Notes: generated by a model from the letters alone, not told the origin. DNA of 64,000 nucleotides from Bradyrhizobium sp. RD5-C2 (GCF_019972155.1 NZ_BOVL01000005.1:1-64000); one strand, 5' to 3'; shown: positions 11,397-21,791, numbered from the stretch's first letter. Program-made: numbers and translations.

Positions 11397-12768
11397 AGCG
11401 TTGGCTCAGCAGTTTGTAGATCGCGCGCGCGGCCTGGCATTCGCCGCCTTCGGGACGGCCGGGCTTCGCCGACGGCGTCCAGCCATAGATGTCGACATGC
11501 AGCCAGCTCCTGGCGTGCTCGACGAAGCGCTGCAGGAACAGCGCGCAGGTGATCGAGCCGGCGAAGCCACCCGACGGCGCGTTGGTGATGTCGGCGGTCT
11601 TGGAGTCGAGCCAGGCGTCGTAGGCCGGCCACAGCGGCATCCGCCACAACGGGTCGTTCTCGCTCCGCGCGTGAGCCGCAACGTCGCCGGCGAGCGCCTC
11701 GTCGTTGGTGTAGAACGGCGGCAGATCCGGGCCGAGCGCCACGCGTGCCGCGCCGGTCAGCGTGCCGAGATCAACCAGCAGGTCCGGCGTCTCTTCGTCG
11801 GCCAGCGCCAGCGCATCGGCGAGCACCAGCCGCCCCTCGGCGTCGGTGTTGCCGATCTCGACGGTGATGCCCTTGCGCGACTTGAAGATGTCGAGCGGGC
11901 GGAACGCGTTGCCGGCAACCGCGTTCTCGACCGCCGGGATCAGCACGCGCAGCCGCACTTTCAGCTTCGCGTCCATCACCATCTGCGCCAGCGCCAGCAC
12001 GTTGGCGGCGCCGCCCATGTCCTTCTTCATGATCAGCATGCCGCTCGACGGCTTGAGATCGAGCCCGCCGGTGTCGAAGCAGACGCCTTTGCCGACCAGC
12101 GTCACCTTCGGATGGGCCGGATCGCCCCAGCTCAGATCGATCAGCCGCGGTGCGCGCGTCGAGGCCATGCCGACGGCGTGGATCAGCGGGAAGTTCTGCG
12201 CGAGCTCGTCGCCATCGATGCAATTGAAGGCGGCACCGAACCGCGTTGCGAGGTCGTGCGCCACTTCGGCGAGCTCGGCCGGTCCCATGTCGTTGGACGG
12301 CGTGTTGATGAGGTCGCGCGCCAGGGCCGCGGCATCCGCCATCCGGGCGATCTCGGTAGCGTCGACGCCATCGGGCGGCACCAGGCGGACCTCGGGGGTC
12401 TTGTTCTTGCGATAGCGGCCGAAGCGGTAGCAGCCGAGCGCGAAGGCGAGCGCGGCGAGCCGCGTGTCATGCGGCGCATTGGCAAAGCGGTAGACGCCCG
12501 GCGGCAGCAGACCGGGCAGGGCGCCGGCACGGAACGGATCGCGCGCCTTATGGTCGGCGTCCTCGAGGCCGAACAGCATCTGCGCGATGCCGCCGTCAGC
12601 CGCCGGCAAAGCGAGGGCCTTGCCGGGCTTGGCCGCAAAGTCATTGGCGTCCGCGAATTGGCGCGCCGCTGCCGGCAGCTCGCTGCGGATCGCATCCCAT
12701 GTCGCCTTGGTGACGAAGGTGATCGGCGTGACGGCGGTCGTGAGGGCGGTCTCGAACACTGATGACAT
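11389..12768 (-). CDS. leucyl aminopeptidase family protein (M17)
   Basis: 459 aa cytosolic M17 metallo-aminopeptidase. The C-terminal catalytic domain shows VGKGVCFDTGGLDLKP, MKKDMGGAANVL and the signature NTDAEGRLVLADAL, which carry the metal ligands and catalytic residues. The ATG at 12768 (MSSVFETAL) is preferred over an upstream in-frame start because the longer form adds an unconserved extension. It is co-transcribed with the NlpC/P60 gene. Together they would release and trim peptides. Confidence 0.9.
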   Translation of the reverse strand: MSSVFETALTTAVTPITFVTKATWDAIRSELPAAARQFADANDFAAKPGKALALPAADGGIAQMLFGLEDADHKARDPFRAGALPGLLPPGVYRFANAPHDTRLAALAFALGCYRFGRYRKNKTPEVRLVPPDGVDATEIARMADAAALARDLINTPSNDMGPAELAEVAHDLATRFGAAFNCIDGDELAQNFPLIHAVGMASTRAPRLIDLSWGDPAHPKVTLVGKGVCFDTGGLDLKPSSGMLIMKKDMGGAANVLALAQMVMDAKLKVRLRVLIPAVENAVAGNAFRPLDIFKSRKGITVEIGNTDAEGRLVLADALALADEETPDLLVDLGTLTGAARVALGPDLPPFYTNDEALAGDVAAHARSENDPLWRMPLWPAYDAWLDSKTADITNAPSGGFAGSITCALFLQRFVEHARSWLHVDIYGWTPSAKPGRPEGGECQAARAIYKLLSQRYA

Positions 12769-12975
12769 GCGGCTCTCGGCTGTTCTGGCGTCGTTGCTGG
12801 TGACTAACACGGCTTTCGCGGTCGACGGTAGCGCGCCCGCGGTTGGCGCGACCTGCGGCGATTGGAACCGGCGCGCCGGTCGCCAGTACCGCAGTTAACC
12901 AGACGTTAGGGTTAACAGTCTATTGCTGGCACGCTCGGCTCGATCCATTTGCCCGATTTCGTGAGTCACAGTGCC

Positions 12976-13773
12976 ATGCGTCGACAGTCCATTTTGACCC
13001 GGCATCTTACGTCCGCAGCCCTCGTGGCGGTCCTCGCCGCCGGGCTTGGCGGTTGCCAGACCATGTCCGACGTCACCGGATCGATCGCGTCCCGGTCCGA
13101 TCCTGTGCCCGACGATCCGCGCCGCAATCTCGAGGTCTATGGCGAGCGCTACCGCAAGAATCCCAAGGATGTCGACGCCGCGATCGCTTACGGCCAGGCG
13201 TTGCGCATGACCGGACAGCGTTCGCAGGCCTGCGCCGTGCTGGAGCAGGCCACGCTCGCCACCCCCGGCAGCAAGCTGCTGCTCGCCGCCTATGGCCGTG
13301 CGCTTGCCGACAACGGCAATTCGCAGGCCGCATTCGACGTGCTGAGCCGCGCGCACAGTCCGGACAATCCGGACTGGCGCATCCTGTCGGTGCAGGGCAC
13401 CACGCTCGACAAGTTGAACCGGCACGAGGAGGCGCGGCGCTACTACGCCAGCGCCCTTCGACTGGCTCCGGACGAGCCGTCGGTGCTGTCCAATCTCGGC
13501 CTGTCCTACATGCTGACCAAGGAACTTCCGAAGGCGGAAGAGACGCTGCGCCAGGCCTATGCCAGCGCCCGCGCCGACACCCGGATCCGGCAGAACCTTG
13601 CGCTCGTCGTCGGCCTGCAGGGTCGCTTCGCGGAGGCCGAGACCATCGTCAAGGCCGACCTGCCGGCCGATGAGGCGGCGGCCAATGTCACCTATCTCCG
13701 CGACATGCTGAACCGCAAGGACGGCCCGCGGATTTCCTCGCGCGCCGCCCCTGTTGTCGCCAAGGACGACTGA
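12976..13773 (+). CDS. tadD: TPR lipoprotein, TadD-like pilus assembly protein
   Basis: 265 aa from the ATG at 12976. A TTG nine codons upstream is possible. It has a lipoprotein signal (LAAGLGGC near residue 25) followed by several tetratricopeptide repeats, including ILSVQGTTLDKLNRHEEA and SNLGLSYMLTKELPKAEE. TadD-like lipoproteins help assemble or localise the Tad secretin. It is convergent with the tadC end of the minus-strand Tad block, which supports the assignment. Confidence 0.85.
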   Translation: MRRQSILTRHLTSAALVAVLAAGLGGCQTMSDVTGSIASRSDPVPDDPRRNLEVYGERYRKNPKDVDAAIAYGQALRMTGQRSQACAVLEQATLATPGSKLLLAAYGRALADNGNSQAAFDVLSRAHSPDNPDWRILSVQGTTLDKLNRHEEARRYYASALRLAPDEPSVLSNLGLSYMLTKELPKAEETLRQAYASARADTRIRQNLALVVGLQGRFAEAETIVKADLPADEAAANVTYLRDMLNRKDGPRISSRAAPVVAKDD

Positions 13774-13840
13774 CGCTCCTTTATTGCGTCCGACGGCGAA
13801 GCTTCCCGGGCTTCGCAATCCATTTCCGCCTCAACGCGCA

Positions 13841-13872
13841 CAAAAAGAAACGCCCGGCGTTTGCCGAGCGTT
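13841..13872 (-). terminator. terminator of the Tad operon (after tadC)
   Basis: On the minus strand a 10-bp stem (AACGCTCGGC/GCCGGGCGTT, one G-T wobble) is followed by TTTCTTTTTG. It lies about 24 bp after the tadC stop and ends the pilus operon, facing tadD. Confidence 0.85.
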
Positions 13873-13895
13873 CTTGTAATGCGCCGCGGCGCCGC

Positions 13896-14870
13896 TCAAT
13901 GCATCGTGGCGATCTTGATGTAGGACGGCCCGAGGATCACGATGAACAGGCAGGGCAGGAAGAACAGGATCATCGGCACGGTCAGCTTGGGCGGCAGCGC
14001 TGCCGCCTTCTTCTCGGCCTCGTTCATGCGCATGTCGCGATTTTCCTGCGCCATCACGCGCAGGCTCTGGCCGAGCGGCGTGCCGTAGCGTTCGGATTGC
14101 TGCAAGGCCATGCACACCGATTTCACGCCTTCGAGACCGGTGCGGCGCGCCAGGTTCTCGTAGGCGGACTTGCGGTCCTGCAAATAGGATAGTTCAGCGG
14201 TGGTCAGCGCGAACTCCTCCGAAAGTGCGATCGACTGTCCGGCGATCTCGTTGGCCACTTTCCGGAACGCGACCTCGACCGACATGCCCGACTCGATGCA
14301 GATCAGCAGCAGGTCGAGCGAATCAGGGAAGGCGCGCTTGATCTGGAGCTGGCGCTTGGAGATCGCGTTCTTCAGGAACAGCATCGGCGCCTGGAGGCCG
14401 GCATAGGCCGCGACGACGCAGATGCCGATCTTGATCGTGAGCGACCAGTTCGCGCCCGCGATGAAGAACGTATAGACGATGGCGCCGAGCAGCAGCACGA
14501 TCGGCGTCACCGCGCGGGCGAACAGGAAGGTGACGTAGGGGGCGTGGCCGCGATAGCCCGCCATCACGAGCTTCTCGAGCGCCGCTTCCTGGGCGAGCCA
14601 TTTCGTGAGGTTGAGATCGTCCACCACCCGGGAAACCACCTGCTTCGGGGTCTGCCGCAGTGCCACCTTCTCCGTCTTGGCGAGACGCTCACGCTCGCGC
14701 TGCCGGAGACGCTCGCGCTCGCTGGCGACGGCCTTCATGCGCTTGTTGAGGTCGCCGCTGGCGAGCAGCGGCATCACCAAGGTGTAGACCGTGGCGCTTG
14801 CCGCGATGAAGGCAAGCAGCATGGTCATGAACCTGACGTCGTGGAGCTTGGAGACCAGAATATCAATCAT
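13896..14870 (-). CDS. tadC: Tad pilus inner-membrane platform protein TadC
   Basis: 324 aa type II secretion F-domain protein. There is one membrane segment at the N-terminus (about 12-35), a charged arginine/glutamate-rich cytoplasmic stretch (45-70), paired helices near 120-165, the F domain (AFPDSLDLLLICIESGMSVEVAF, about 180-300) and a C-terminal membrane helix. With TadB it forms the base on which TadA/CpaF polymerises Flp pilin. It is the last gene of the minus-strand block, 9 bp after tadB. Confidence 0.93.
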   Translation of the reverse strand: MIDILVSKLHDVRFMTMLLAFIAASATVYTLVMPLLASGDLNKRMKAVASERERLRQRERERLAKTEKVALRQTPKQVVSRVVDDLNLTKWLAQEAALEKLVMAGYRGHAPYVTFLFARAVTPIVLLLGAIVYTFFIAGANWSLTIKIGICVVAAYAGLQAPMLFLKNAISKRQLQIKRAFPDSLDLLLICIESGMSVEVAFRKVANEIAGQSIALSEEFALTTAELSYLQDRKSAYENLARRTGLEGVKSVCMALQQSERYGTPLGQSLRVMAQENRDMRMNEAEKKAAALPPKLTVPMILFFLPCLFIVILGPSYIKIATMH

Positions 14871-14879
14871 GCTGCACCG

Positions 14880-15857
14880 TCAGAAATCGAAGTTGATCAT
14901 CTTCTTCATCACCAGCACGCCCATCGACATCCAGACGGCGCAGGCAACCAGCATGAGCTGGCCCATCGAGTTCGTCCACAGCAGGGCGATGTAGTCCGGT
15001 GTCGTAAGAAACACGAGGATCATCACGATCGGCGGCAGCGAGCCGATGATGGCGGCGGAAGCTTTCGCTTCCATCGACATCGCCTGGATCTTCTCGGCCA
15101 TCTTCTTGCGGTCGCGCAGCACCCGCGAGAGGTTGCCGAGCGCTTCTGACAGATTGCCGCCGGACTTCTGCTGGATCGCGATCACGATGCCGAAGAAGTT
15201 CGCTTCCGGCAGCGGCATGCGTTCGTAGAGCCGGGCGCAGGCCTCGCCGAGCGGCATGCCGATCGCCTGGGTCTCGATGATCGCAAGGAACTCGCTGCGC
15301 AGCGGCTCGGATGCGTCGTTGACGACCGCCTTGAGCGATTCGAACAGCGGCAGGCCGGCCTTGATGCCGCGCACGATGACGTCAACGGCGTCGGGCAGCG
15401 CCTTCAGAAAGGCCTTCTCCCGCCGCTTCTTCAGGAAACCGAGCAGCCAGCGCGGCAGGCCGAGACCCATGGCAAAGCCGATGCCGGCCGCGCCCAGCAG
15501 TCCTCCGCCGACGAAAAATGCCGCGCCGAACCCGAACAGGCCGAGGGCGCCGGAGATCATCCAGAATTTCTGCTCGGACCACTCCAGTCCGGCCTGCGAG
15601 ATGCGTACGCCGAGCGGGACTTTCTTGTCCTTCTGCCGACGCGCCTCGAGCTCCTTCAGCGATCCTTCGACCTGCTCGCGGCGGGAGCGCTGCGTGCGGT
15701 CGGTACTTCGCGTCGTCGAAGGCTCGCTGCGCGCCACCGATGCGCGGCGCGACTCGGCCTTCTTTTCCCCCGAAAGGTAAGGATAGAGGAAGACCCAGGC
15801 GATGCCGCCCACGGTGGTGGCGGCGAGGAAGGCCAGGGCGAGCGTTTGCGTCTGCAT
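14880..15857 (-). CDS. tadB: Tad pilus inner-membrane platform protein TadB
   Basis: 325 aa. An N-terminal membrane helix, a basic linker with many Arg/Ser (about 30-75), two membrane helices near 100-145, then the type II secretion F domain (ALPDAVDVIVRGIKAGLPLFESL, with NLSEALGNLSRVLRDRKKM) and C-terminal helices. It is a paralogue and partner of TadC, separated from it by 9 bp, and follows cpaF by 11 bp. Confidence 0.94.
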   Translation of the reverse strand: MQTQTLALAFLAATTVGGIAWVFLYPYLSGEKKAESRRASVARSEPSTTRSTDRTQRSRREQVEGSLKELEARRQKDKKVPLGVRISQAGLEWSEQKFWMISGALGLFGFGAAFFVGGGLLGAAGIGFAMGLGLPRWLLGFLKKRREKAFLKALPDAVDVIVRGIKAGLPLFESLKAVVNDASEPLRSEFLAIIETQAIGMPLGEACARLYERMPLPEANFFGIVIAIQQKSGGNLSEALGNLSRVLRDRKKMAEKIQAMSMEAKASAAIIGSLPPIVMILVFLTTPDYIALLWTNSMGQLMLVACAVWMSMGVLVMKKMINFDF

Positions 15858-15868
15858 CCTGCGTTCCC

Positions 15869-17332
15869 CTAGACCGGCGCCGGCGAGTCGGAGGCATCCA
15901 GCGCCGCCGCTAGCCGCTTCTCTTCATTGTAGTAGCGCGCACGCTCCCAGAAGCGCGGCCGGCCGATGCCGGTCGAGCGGTGCTTGCCGATGATCTTGCC
16001 GTTGGCATCTTCCCCGACCACGTCGTAGAGGAAGATATCCTGGGTGATGATGGTGTCGCCTTCCATGCCCATCACCTCGGTGATGTGGGTGATACGGCGC
16101 GAGCCGTCGCGCAGGCGTGCGGCCTGCACGATGATGTCGACCGAGGCGCAGATCATCTCGCGAATGGTGCGCGAGGGAAGCGAAAAACCGCCCATGGTGA
16201 TCATGGATTCGCAGCGCGACAGCGCTTCGCGGGGATTGTTGGCGTGCAGCGTGCCCATCGAGCCGTCGTGGCCGGTGTTCATCGCCTGCAACAGGTCGAA
16301 CGCCTCGGGTCCGCGGACTTCGCCGACGATGATGCGCTCGGGACGCATACGCAGGCAGTTGCGGACCAGTTCGCGCATCGTGACCTGGCCCTCGCCTTCG
16401 ATGTTCGGCGGCCGGGTTTCCAGGCGCACCACATGCGGCTGCTGCAGCTGAAGTTCGGCGGCGTCTTCGCAGGTGATGATGCGTTCGTCGTGCTCGATAT
16501 AGTTGGTCAGGCAGTTCAGTAGCGTGGTCTTGCCCGAGCCGGTACCGCCCGAGATGATCACGTTGCAGCGGACACGGCCGATGATCTGCAGGATGGTCGC
16601 GCCGTCCGGCGTGATCGCGCCGAACTTGACGAGCTGCTCCAGCGTCAGCTTGTCCTTCTTGAACTTGCGGATGGTGAGTGCGGGGCCGTCGATCGCCAGT
16701 GGCGGCACGATGGCGTTGACGCGCGAGCCGTCGGCGAGGCGGGCGTCGCAGATCGGCGAGGATTCGTCGACGCGCCGGCCGACCTGGCTGACGATGCGCT
16801 GGCAGATGTTGAGCAGCTGCTGGTTGTCGCGAAAGCGGATACCGGTGCGCTGGATCTTGCCGGCGACTTCGATGAACACTGTGCCGGCGCCGTTGACCAT
16901 GATGTCGGCGATGTCGTCGCGCGACAAGAGCGGCTCCAGCGGTCCGTAGCCGAGCACGTCGTTGCAGATGTCGTCGAGCAATTCTTCCTGCTCGGCGATC
17001 GACATCACGATGTTCTTGATCGCGATGATCTCGTTGACGATGTCGCGGATTTCTTCGCGCGCCGACTCGCTGTCCAGCTTGGCGAGCTGGGCAAGGTCGA
17101 TCGCCTCGATCAGGGCGCCGAAGATCGTCGCCTTGACCTGGTAGTAATTGTCCGAGCGGCGGGCTTCGACGGCGGGAGCAGGCGGTGGCTTGGCCGGGGC
17201 CAGCGGTGGTGACGATATCGTCGGGGCGGCGGACTCGCGCGCGATCGGCGACGAGCCGGCAGGCTCCGGCGTCTGAAAAGCGGGCTTGGGTGCCCGTATA
17301 TCCCCATCGTTTCCGCTACGCTTACCAAACAC
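15869..17332 (-). CDS. cpaF: Tad pilus assembly ATPase CpaF/TadA
   Basis: 487 aa secretion-superfamily ATPase. A proline-rich disordered N-terminus (about 1-60) precedes the N-terminal domain and the motor domain. Walker [11 protein letters not shown] (about 266-275), an Asp-box-like stretch and [17 protein letters not shown] are visible. It drives pilin polymerisation, and in Tad systems also retraction, from the cytoplasmic face of TadB/TadC. The spacer to cpaE is 24 bp. Confidence 0.96.
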   Translation of the reverse strand: MFGKRSGNDGDIRAPKPAFQTPEPAGSSPIARESAAPTISSPPLAPAKPPPAPAVEARRSDNYYQVKATIFGALIEAIDLAQLAKLDSESAREEIRDIVNEIIAIKNIVMSIAEQEELLDDICNDVLGYGPLEPLLSRDDIADIMVNGAGTVFIEVAGKIQRTGIRFRDNQQLLNICQRIVSQVGRRVDESSPICDARLADGSRVNAIVPPLAIDGPALTIRKFKKDKLTLEQLVKFGAITPDGATILQIIGRVRCNVIISGGTGSGKTTLLNCLTNYIEHDERIITCEDAAELQLQQPHVVRLETRPPNIEGEGQVTMRELVRNCLRMRPERIIVGEVRGPEAFDLLQAMNTGHDGSMGTLHANNPREALSRCESMITMGGFSLPSRTIREMICASVDIIVQAARLRDGSRRITHITEVMGMEGDTIITQDIFLYDVVGEDANGKIIGKHRSTGIGRPRFWERARYYNEEKRLAAALDASDSPAPV

Positions 17333-17356
17333 GACGTCTTGACTCCACGCGGACCA

Positions 17357-18625
17357 CTATTTGGACCGCAGCTTTTCGAGCAGGGGCGACAGGAAGGACC
17401 CCCTCGGTTTCTTGGTCTCGCCGCGGCCTGTCAGCCGCTGCGCCATCTGCAGAAACATCTCGACTGCGCGGTGATTGGCGGAGATCTCCGCGATCATCTG
17501 GCCGTTGTTGGCGGCCGAACCGAAGATCTGAGGATCGAACGGGATAGTGGCGATCGGCGGGCTTTCGATCGCCTTGGCGAACTCGCCCGCCGCGATCTCC
17601 GGACGCTTCGGCACGCCGACCTGGTTCAGGCAGTACAACGGCGCGCGGTCGTTCGGCCGCGACGCCTTCAGCAGGTCGAACATGTTCTTGGCGTTGCGCA
17701 GATTGGCGAGGTCGGGCGCCGCCACGATCAGGATATCGTCGGCCGCGATCAGCGCGCGCTTGGTCCAGCCGGACCATTGGTGCGGCACGTCGAGCACGAT
17801 GCAGGGCATCGTGGTGCGCAGCGTATCGAAGATCGCATCGAAGGCTTCGGCGCCGAAATCGTACACCTTGTCGAGCGTCGCCGGCGCCGCCAGCAGGCTC
17901 AGATGGTCGGTGCATTTCGACAGCAGGCGGTCGACGAAGGCGGTGTCGACGCGGTCCGGCGAGAACACGGCATCCGCGATGCCTTGCGCCGGGTCCTGGT
18001 TGTAGTTGAGGCCGGCAGTGCCGAATGCAAGGTCGAGATCGGCGACCACGGAGTCGAGCGCCAGATCGCGGGCGATCGCCCAGGCGACATTGTGGGCGAT
18101 CGTCGAGGCGCCGACGCCGCCCTTCGCGCCGACGACGGCGACGACGCGGCCGACCGCCTTGGCTTCCGGCGCCGAGAACAGGTTGCAGACCGCGCGCACC
18201 ACGTCGATCGCATGGGCCGGCGCAATCACGTAGTCGCTGACGCCGCGGCGCACCAGCTCGCGATACAGCGTGACGTCGTTGACCCGGCCGATCACGACCA
18301 CCCGGGTGCCGGCGTCGCACACCGAGGCGAGCTGGTCGAGCCCGGCCAGAATGTCGCTGCGGCCCTCGGTCTCGAGGATGATGACATTGGGCGTCGGCGC
18401 CGAGCGATAGGCCTCGACGGCAGCCGCCATGCCGCCCATCTGGATCTTGAGGTGGGCCTTGGCCAGCCGGCGATCCTCGCCCGCCGACTGTACGGCGGCA
18501 GCGGTCTCGACCGTCTCGCAGAACGCCTGGACCGAAACCCGTGGCGCCGGAGCAATGTGGTCGTCCACGGCCTGCGGCGGGGCGTCCGTCTGCTCTTCGG
18601 AGTTTTGCTGCGCGTAGGTGATCAT
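17357..18625 (-). CDS. cpaE: Tad pilus localisation protein CpaE/TadZ
   Basis: 422 aa. A receiver-like N-terminal domain (about 70-165, ending RRGVSDYVIAPAHA) precedes a ParA/MinD-type ATPase domain with Walker A-like GAKGGVGAST (about 187-196) and a second motif VADLDLAFG. CpaE proteins place the pilus machine, often at a pole. It overlaps the cpaD start side by 4 bp (ATGA). Confidence 0.93.
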   Translation of the reverse strand: MITYAQQNSEEQTDAPPQAVDDHIAPAPRVSVQAFCETVETAAAVQSAGEDRRLAKAHLKIQMGGMAAAVEAYRSAPTPNVIILETEGRSDILAGLDQLASVCDAGTRVVVIGRVNDVTLYRELVRRGVSDYVIAPAHAIDVVRAVCNLFSAPEAKAVGRVVAVVGAKGGVGASTIAHNVAWAIARDLALDSVVADLDLAFGTAGLNYNQDPAQGIADAVFSPDRVDTAFVDRLLSKCTDHLSLLAAPATLDKVYDFGAEAFDAIFDTLRTTMPCIVLDVPHQWSGWTKRALIAADDILIVAAPDLANLRNAKNMFDLLKASRPNDRAPLYCLNQVGVPKRPEIAAGEFAKAIESPPIATIPFDPQIFGSAANNGQMIAEISANHRAVEMFLQMAQRLTGRGETKKPRGSFLSPLLEKLRSK

Positions 18626-19374
18626 TTTCCTGTGTCGCTTAGCTTGGCCCTGTCGGACTCGGGATACGCCGTGGCGGTGGTGGTGCCCTTGCGATACTTG
18701 TCGAAGGCGATATTGCGGCGCGACGTGTAGGCGGGGGTCTCCGCGCGCGGCTGCACGAGGTCAGTCGGGTCTTCGACCATGGCTGCGAGGTTGCGCTGAT
18801 TGGCGCAGCCGAAATTGTAGTATTGCTTGTTCTGGATGTAGGATCCGTTGTGCATCGACGGGCCGAGATCCTCCGGCCACAGGCCGCACGGCCCTGCCTC
18901 CGCTTTCATCTTCGGATAGTTCACGCGGATCGCCGGCATCAAGCGCGGATTCTCGGGATGGTATTTGCGCACGAGGATCCCGCGCGGCGGCACGCCGGCC
19001 GCGGCGAAGGTCGCCTGGATCTCGCGCAACGATTCCTGGGCAGGCCGGGCGTTCGGCGTGTCGGCGGGAACGTCGATGGTGACGGCGCCGGTGCCTTCAC
19101 GCATCCAGTCCTGTGCCATTCCCATTACCTCGGCGCGCTGCTCCGCGGTCAGGCCGCCGCGGCTGCGGCCGACGAAGACCACGATCGAGCGATCGGCCTC
19201 GGTCACGGCGATCGGGTGACGCTGGCGATAGTCGGCCGGCGAGTCCACCATCGCGAAGCTGGTGTCGGCGGCGTGCTGGCAGGCGCCGAGCGTCATGGCA
19301 AGAATGACGAGCGCTCCGGCGACACCGGCGGTGCGCTTGTAATCGGCGGATGTTCTGGGTGTGGTCTGTGTCAT
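18622..19374 (-). CDS. cpaD: Tad pilus lipoprotein CpaD
   Basis: 250 aa. A lipoprotein-type signal ends LAMTLGAC (Cys about 32). The body has features of CpaD family proteins, including GCANQRNLAAMVEDPTDLV near residue 195. It acts as the pilotin or accessory of the CpaC secretin at the outer membrane. It overlaps cpaE by 4 bp and follows cpaC by 8 bp. Confidence 0.92.
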   Translation of the reverse strand: MTQTTPRTSADYKRTAGVAGALVILAMTLGACQHAADTSFAMVDSPADYRQRHPIAVTEADRSIVVFVGRSRGGLTAEQRAEVMGMAQDWMREGTGAVTIDVPADTPNARPAQESLREIQATFAAAGVPPRGILVRKYHPENPRLMPAIRVNYPKMKAEAGPCGLWPEDLGPSMHNGSYIQNKQYYNFGCANQRNLAAMVEDPTDLVQPRAETPAYTSRRNIAFDKYRKGTTTATAYPESDRAKLSDTGK

Positions 19375-19382
19375 CGTCCGCC

Positions 19383-20873
19383 TCAGTCGGTAATGAAGCC
19401 GTAGGTGCCGCGGTAATTCCGCGCCGGTTCGGTGCGGCCAGGCACACCGTAGACGCGGTTGATGCTGCCGAGCAGGTCGGCCTGCGGGTCGGACGCGTTG
19501 GCGAAGCCGTCATCCGGACGCGACAGGTCCTTCTGCGCCACGGCGCGAACGACATAGGGCGTCACCAGAACCATCAGTTCGGTCTGGTTGTTGACGAAGT
19601 CGCGGCTGCGGAACAGCGTGCCGAGTATGGGCAGCGACGCCAGCCCGGGAAGGCCGTTGATCGCCTGCTTGGTCTGGTCCTGGATCAGGCCGGCCATGGC
19701 CATCGAGCCGCCCGAGGGAATTTCCAGCGTGGTCTCGGCGCGGCGGGTCTTGATCGAAGGGATCGTCGTTCCACCCGCGCCGCCGGTCAGCGCGTTCTCG
19801 GTCGAGACTTCCGACACTTCCGTCATCACGCGCAGGCTGATGCGCCCTTCGGTCAGCACCACCGGCGTGAAGTTGAGCGAAATGCCGAATTTCTTGAAGC
19901 TGACGGTCTGGACGCAATTCCCGATCGCGCCCGTCGACGAGGTCTGACAGGTCACGCCGGTCGGAATTGGAAACTCGCCGCCCGAGATGAAGGTCGCCGA
20001 TTCGCCGGATATCGCGGTCAAGTTCGGTTCGGCGAGCGTCCGCACGACACCGGCGCTTTCCATGGCGCGGATCGTTGCCGACACCGACGATCCGAACGAT
20101 GTGGTGAGATTGTTGCCGGACACCAGCGGTGAGCTGTTCGCGGTGAACGGGTTGCTGTTGGCGAATTTGACCACGGTCGTGCCGTAGTTGAGGTTTGCCG
20201 TGAGGTCGATGCCGAGCTGCTTGATCAGGCTGCGCGAGACTTCGGCAACCGTGACCTTCAACATCACCTGGTCGCGGCCGCGGACCGCGATGGAGTTCAC
20301 GACCTTGTCGGGGCCGCCGACCAGCCGCGCGGCGATCTCGCCGGCCTGCTGTGCGTCGACCGGGCTCGCTGCGCTTCCCGTCAGCACCACGCCGTCGGCA
20401 ACCCCCTCGATCTGGATATCGGAATTCGGCAGCGCTGCACGCAGCGCGGCGCGCACGCCGTTGAGATCGCGCTTGACGGCGATGTCATAGGCCGCGATCT
20501 GCTGCCCGGCGGCGTCGAAGAACACGATGTTGGTCTGGCCGACCGTCGCGCCGATGATGTAGGCGCGTTGCGCCGAGCGGACCACGGCGTTGGCGATCTT
20601 GGGGTCGGCGACCAGCACGTCCTTGATGTCCCTGGGCAGATCGATCACGATCGATTTGCCGACGCCGAGCGAGAGGAAACGGGCATTCATCTGGCCGCCA
20701 TCGGCCGATGCGGCAGGGGCAGGCGCGGCGCGATAGTCGCTCGCCACCACGGGTGTCAGCGCCGGGTTGAGCGTGAGCGCCGCGACGGCCGAGAACGACA
20801 ATGCGCGGACCATGAAGGCCCGCATCGTCCGTTGAGTTGCCCCGCCCTTCATCACGTGTGTCCTCATGGTCAC
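19383..20873 (-). CDS. cpaC: Tad pilus outer-membrane secretin CpaC/RcpA
   Basis: 496 aa secretin. A signal peptide is followed by an N-terminal pilus-assembly domain (about 60-130, FLSLGVGKSIVIDLPRDIKDVLVADP), a BON-like domain (about 135-205) and the C-terminal secretin domain with the VPILGTLFRSRDF-like segment near 415. It forms the outer-membrane pore for the Flp pilus. The annotated ATG overlaps the cpaB stop by 4 bp. A downstream Met (20852) is possible and would still keep the signal peptide. Confidence 0.95.
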   Translation of the reverse strand: MTMRTHVMKGGATQRTMRAFMVRALSFSAVAALTLNPALTPVVASDYRAAPAPAASADGGQMNARFLSLGVGKSIVIDLPRDIKDVLVADPKIANAVVRSAQRAYIIGATVGQTNIVFFDAAGQQIAAYDIAVKRDLNGVRAALRAALPNSDIQIEGVADGVVLTGSAASPVDAQQAGEIAARLVGGPDKVVNSIAVRGRDQVMLKVTVAEVSRSLIKQLGIDLTANLNYGTTVVKFANSNPFTANSSPLVSGNNLTTSFGSSVSATIRAMESAGVVRTLAEPNLTAISGESATFISGGEFPIPTGVTCQTSSTGAIGNCVQTVSFKKFGISLNFTPVVLTEGRISLRVMTEVSEVSTENALTGGAGGTTIPSIKTRRAETTLEIPSGGSMAMAGLIQDQTKQAINGLPGLASLPILGTLFRSRDFVNNQTELMVLVTPYVVRAVAQKDLSRPDDGFANASDPQADLLGSINRVYGVPGRTEPARNYRGTYGFITD

Positions 20874-21664
20874 TTCTGCATCGTCGCCTGGTTGGCAACG
20901 CCAAAGCGGATGACGTTGATCGTGTCACCGCGCCTCTGCCGGTTGTCGTCGATCTTGGTTTCGGGCGCGTTGTTGTCGGCGATGCTGCGCAGCGCCAGCG
21001 ACAGGACGCCGCTCTGGCGCGCGCGCGCCAGCGTCTCGGTCTGTTCGGGCTTCAGCTCCAGCGTCACCGTCTTGCCGATCAGTGCGTTGGTGCCGTCCTT
21101 TTCCTTCGGTGCCTGGTCGATCGCGAGCACGCGGACGTTGGTCAGGATCACTTCGGAGTTGACGATGTCGGCGCCGTTGCGGTCCGGATTCTTGTCCCGC
21201 TTCGACAGCAGGACGTCGACCCGGTCATTCGGCAGGATGAAGCCGCCGGCGCCGGTCTCGGGTGAGATTTCGGTCGATACCGCCCGCATGCCGACCGGCA
21301 GGATCGCGGCCATGAAGCCGCTGCCGTCGGCCTTGACGAGCTTCTGCTCGCGAATCGGCTCGCCCTGGATGAACGGGGCGCGCGCGATCGAGCCGGTCAC
21401 GTCCTTGATTGCTTCGGCGTTGCTGTCCCTGCGCATGAAGCTGGCGCTGGCGGTTGCCGCCGGCCAGGTCTGCCATTGCAGATCTTCGGGCTTCACGGCC
21501 TGACCGAGGCCGATGTCGGTTTTCGCGACCAGGATGTCGACGGTGGGCAGCTGGGCGACCGGCGGAGGCGGTGCCGGCTTGTCGTCGCTTCCGCTCGCCA
21601 AATAGAGCGCCGCAAGGCCGGCGCAGCCTGCGATTGCGAGGACCAGAATGCGGGCCTTATCCAT
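20870..21664 (-). CDS. cpaB: Tad pilus assembly protein CpaB/RcpC
   Basis: 264 aa. An N-terminal membrane anchor (about 5-24), a proline-rich linker, an SAF-like domain starting at VDILVAKTDIGLGQAV (about 43) and the CpaB C-terminal region with PGAGGF-like GAGGFILPNDRVDVLL. It is a periplasmic partner of the secretin. It is separated from cpaA by 127 bp with no gene in between. Confidence 0.93.
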   Translation of the reverse strand: MDKARILVLAIAGCAGLAALYLASGSDDKPAPPPPVAQLPTVDILVAKTDIGLGQAVKPEDLQWQTWPAATASASFMRRDSNAEAIKDVTGSIARAPFIQGEPIREQKLVKADGSGFMAAILPVGMRAVSTEISPETGAGGFILPNDRVDVLLSKRDKNPDRNGADIVNSEVILTNVRVLAIDQAPKEKDGTNALIGKTVTLELKPEQTETLARARQSGVLSLALRSIADNNAPETKIDDNRQRRGDTINVIRFGVANQATMQK

Positions 21665-21791
21665 TACGCTTCACTTTCCACATGACGCCGCGACGCTGCC
21701 GCCGCCGTGATGGGAGTTGACCAGCTATTCGTCAAAGCATGGTTAATGAGGCGTATCTAAATCGCCTTAACGAGCGGTTACTGCCGCTTTC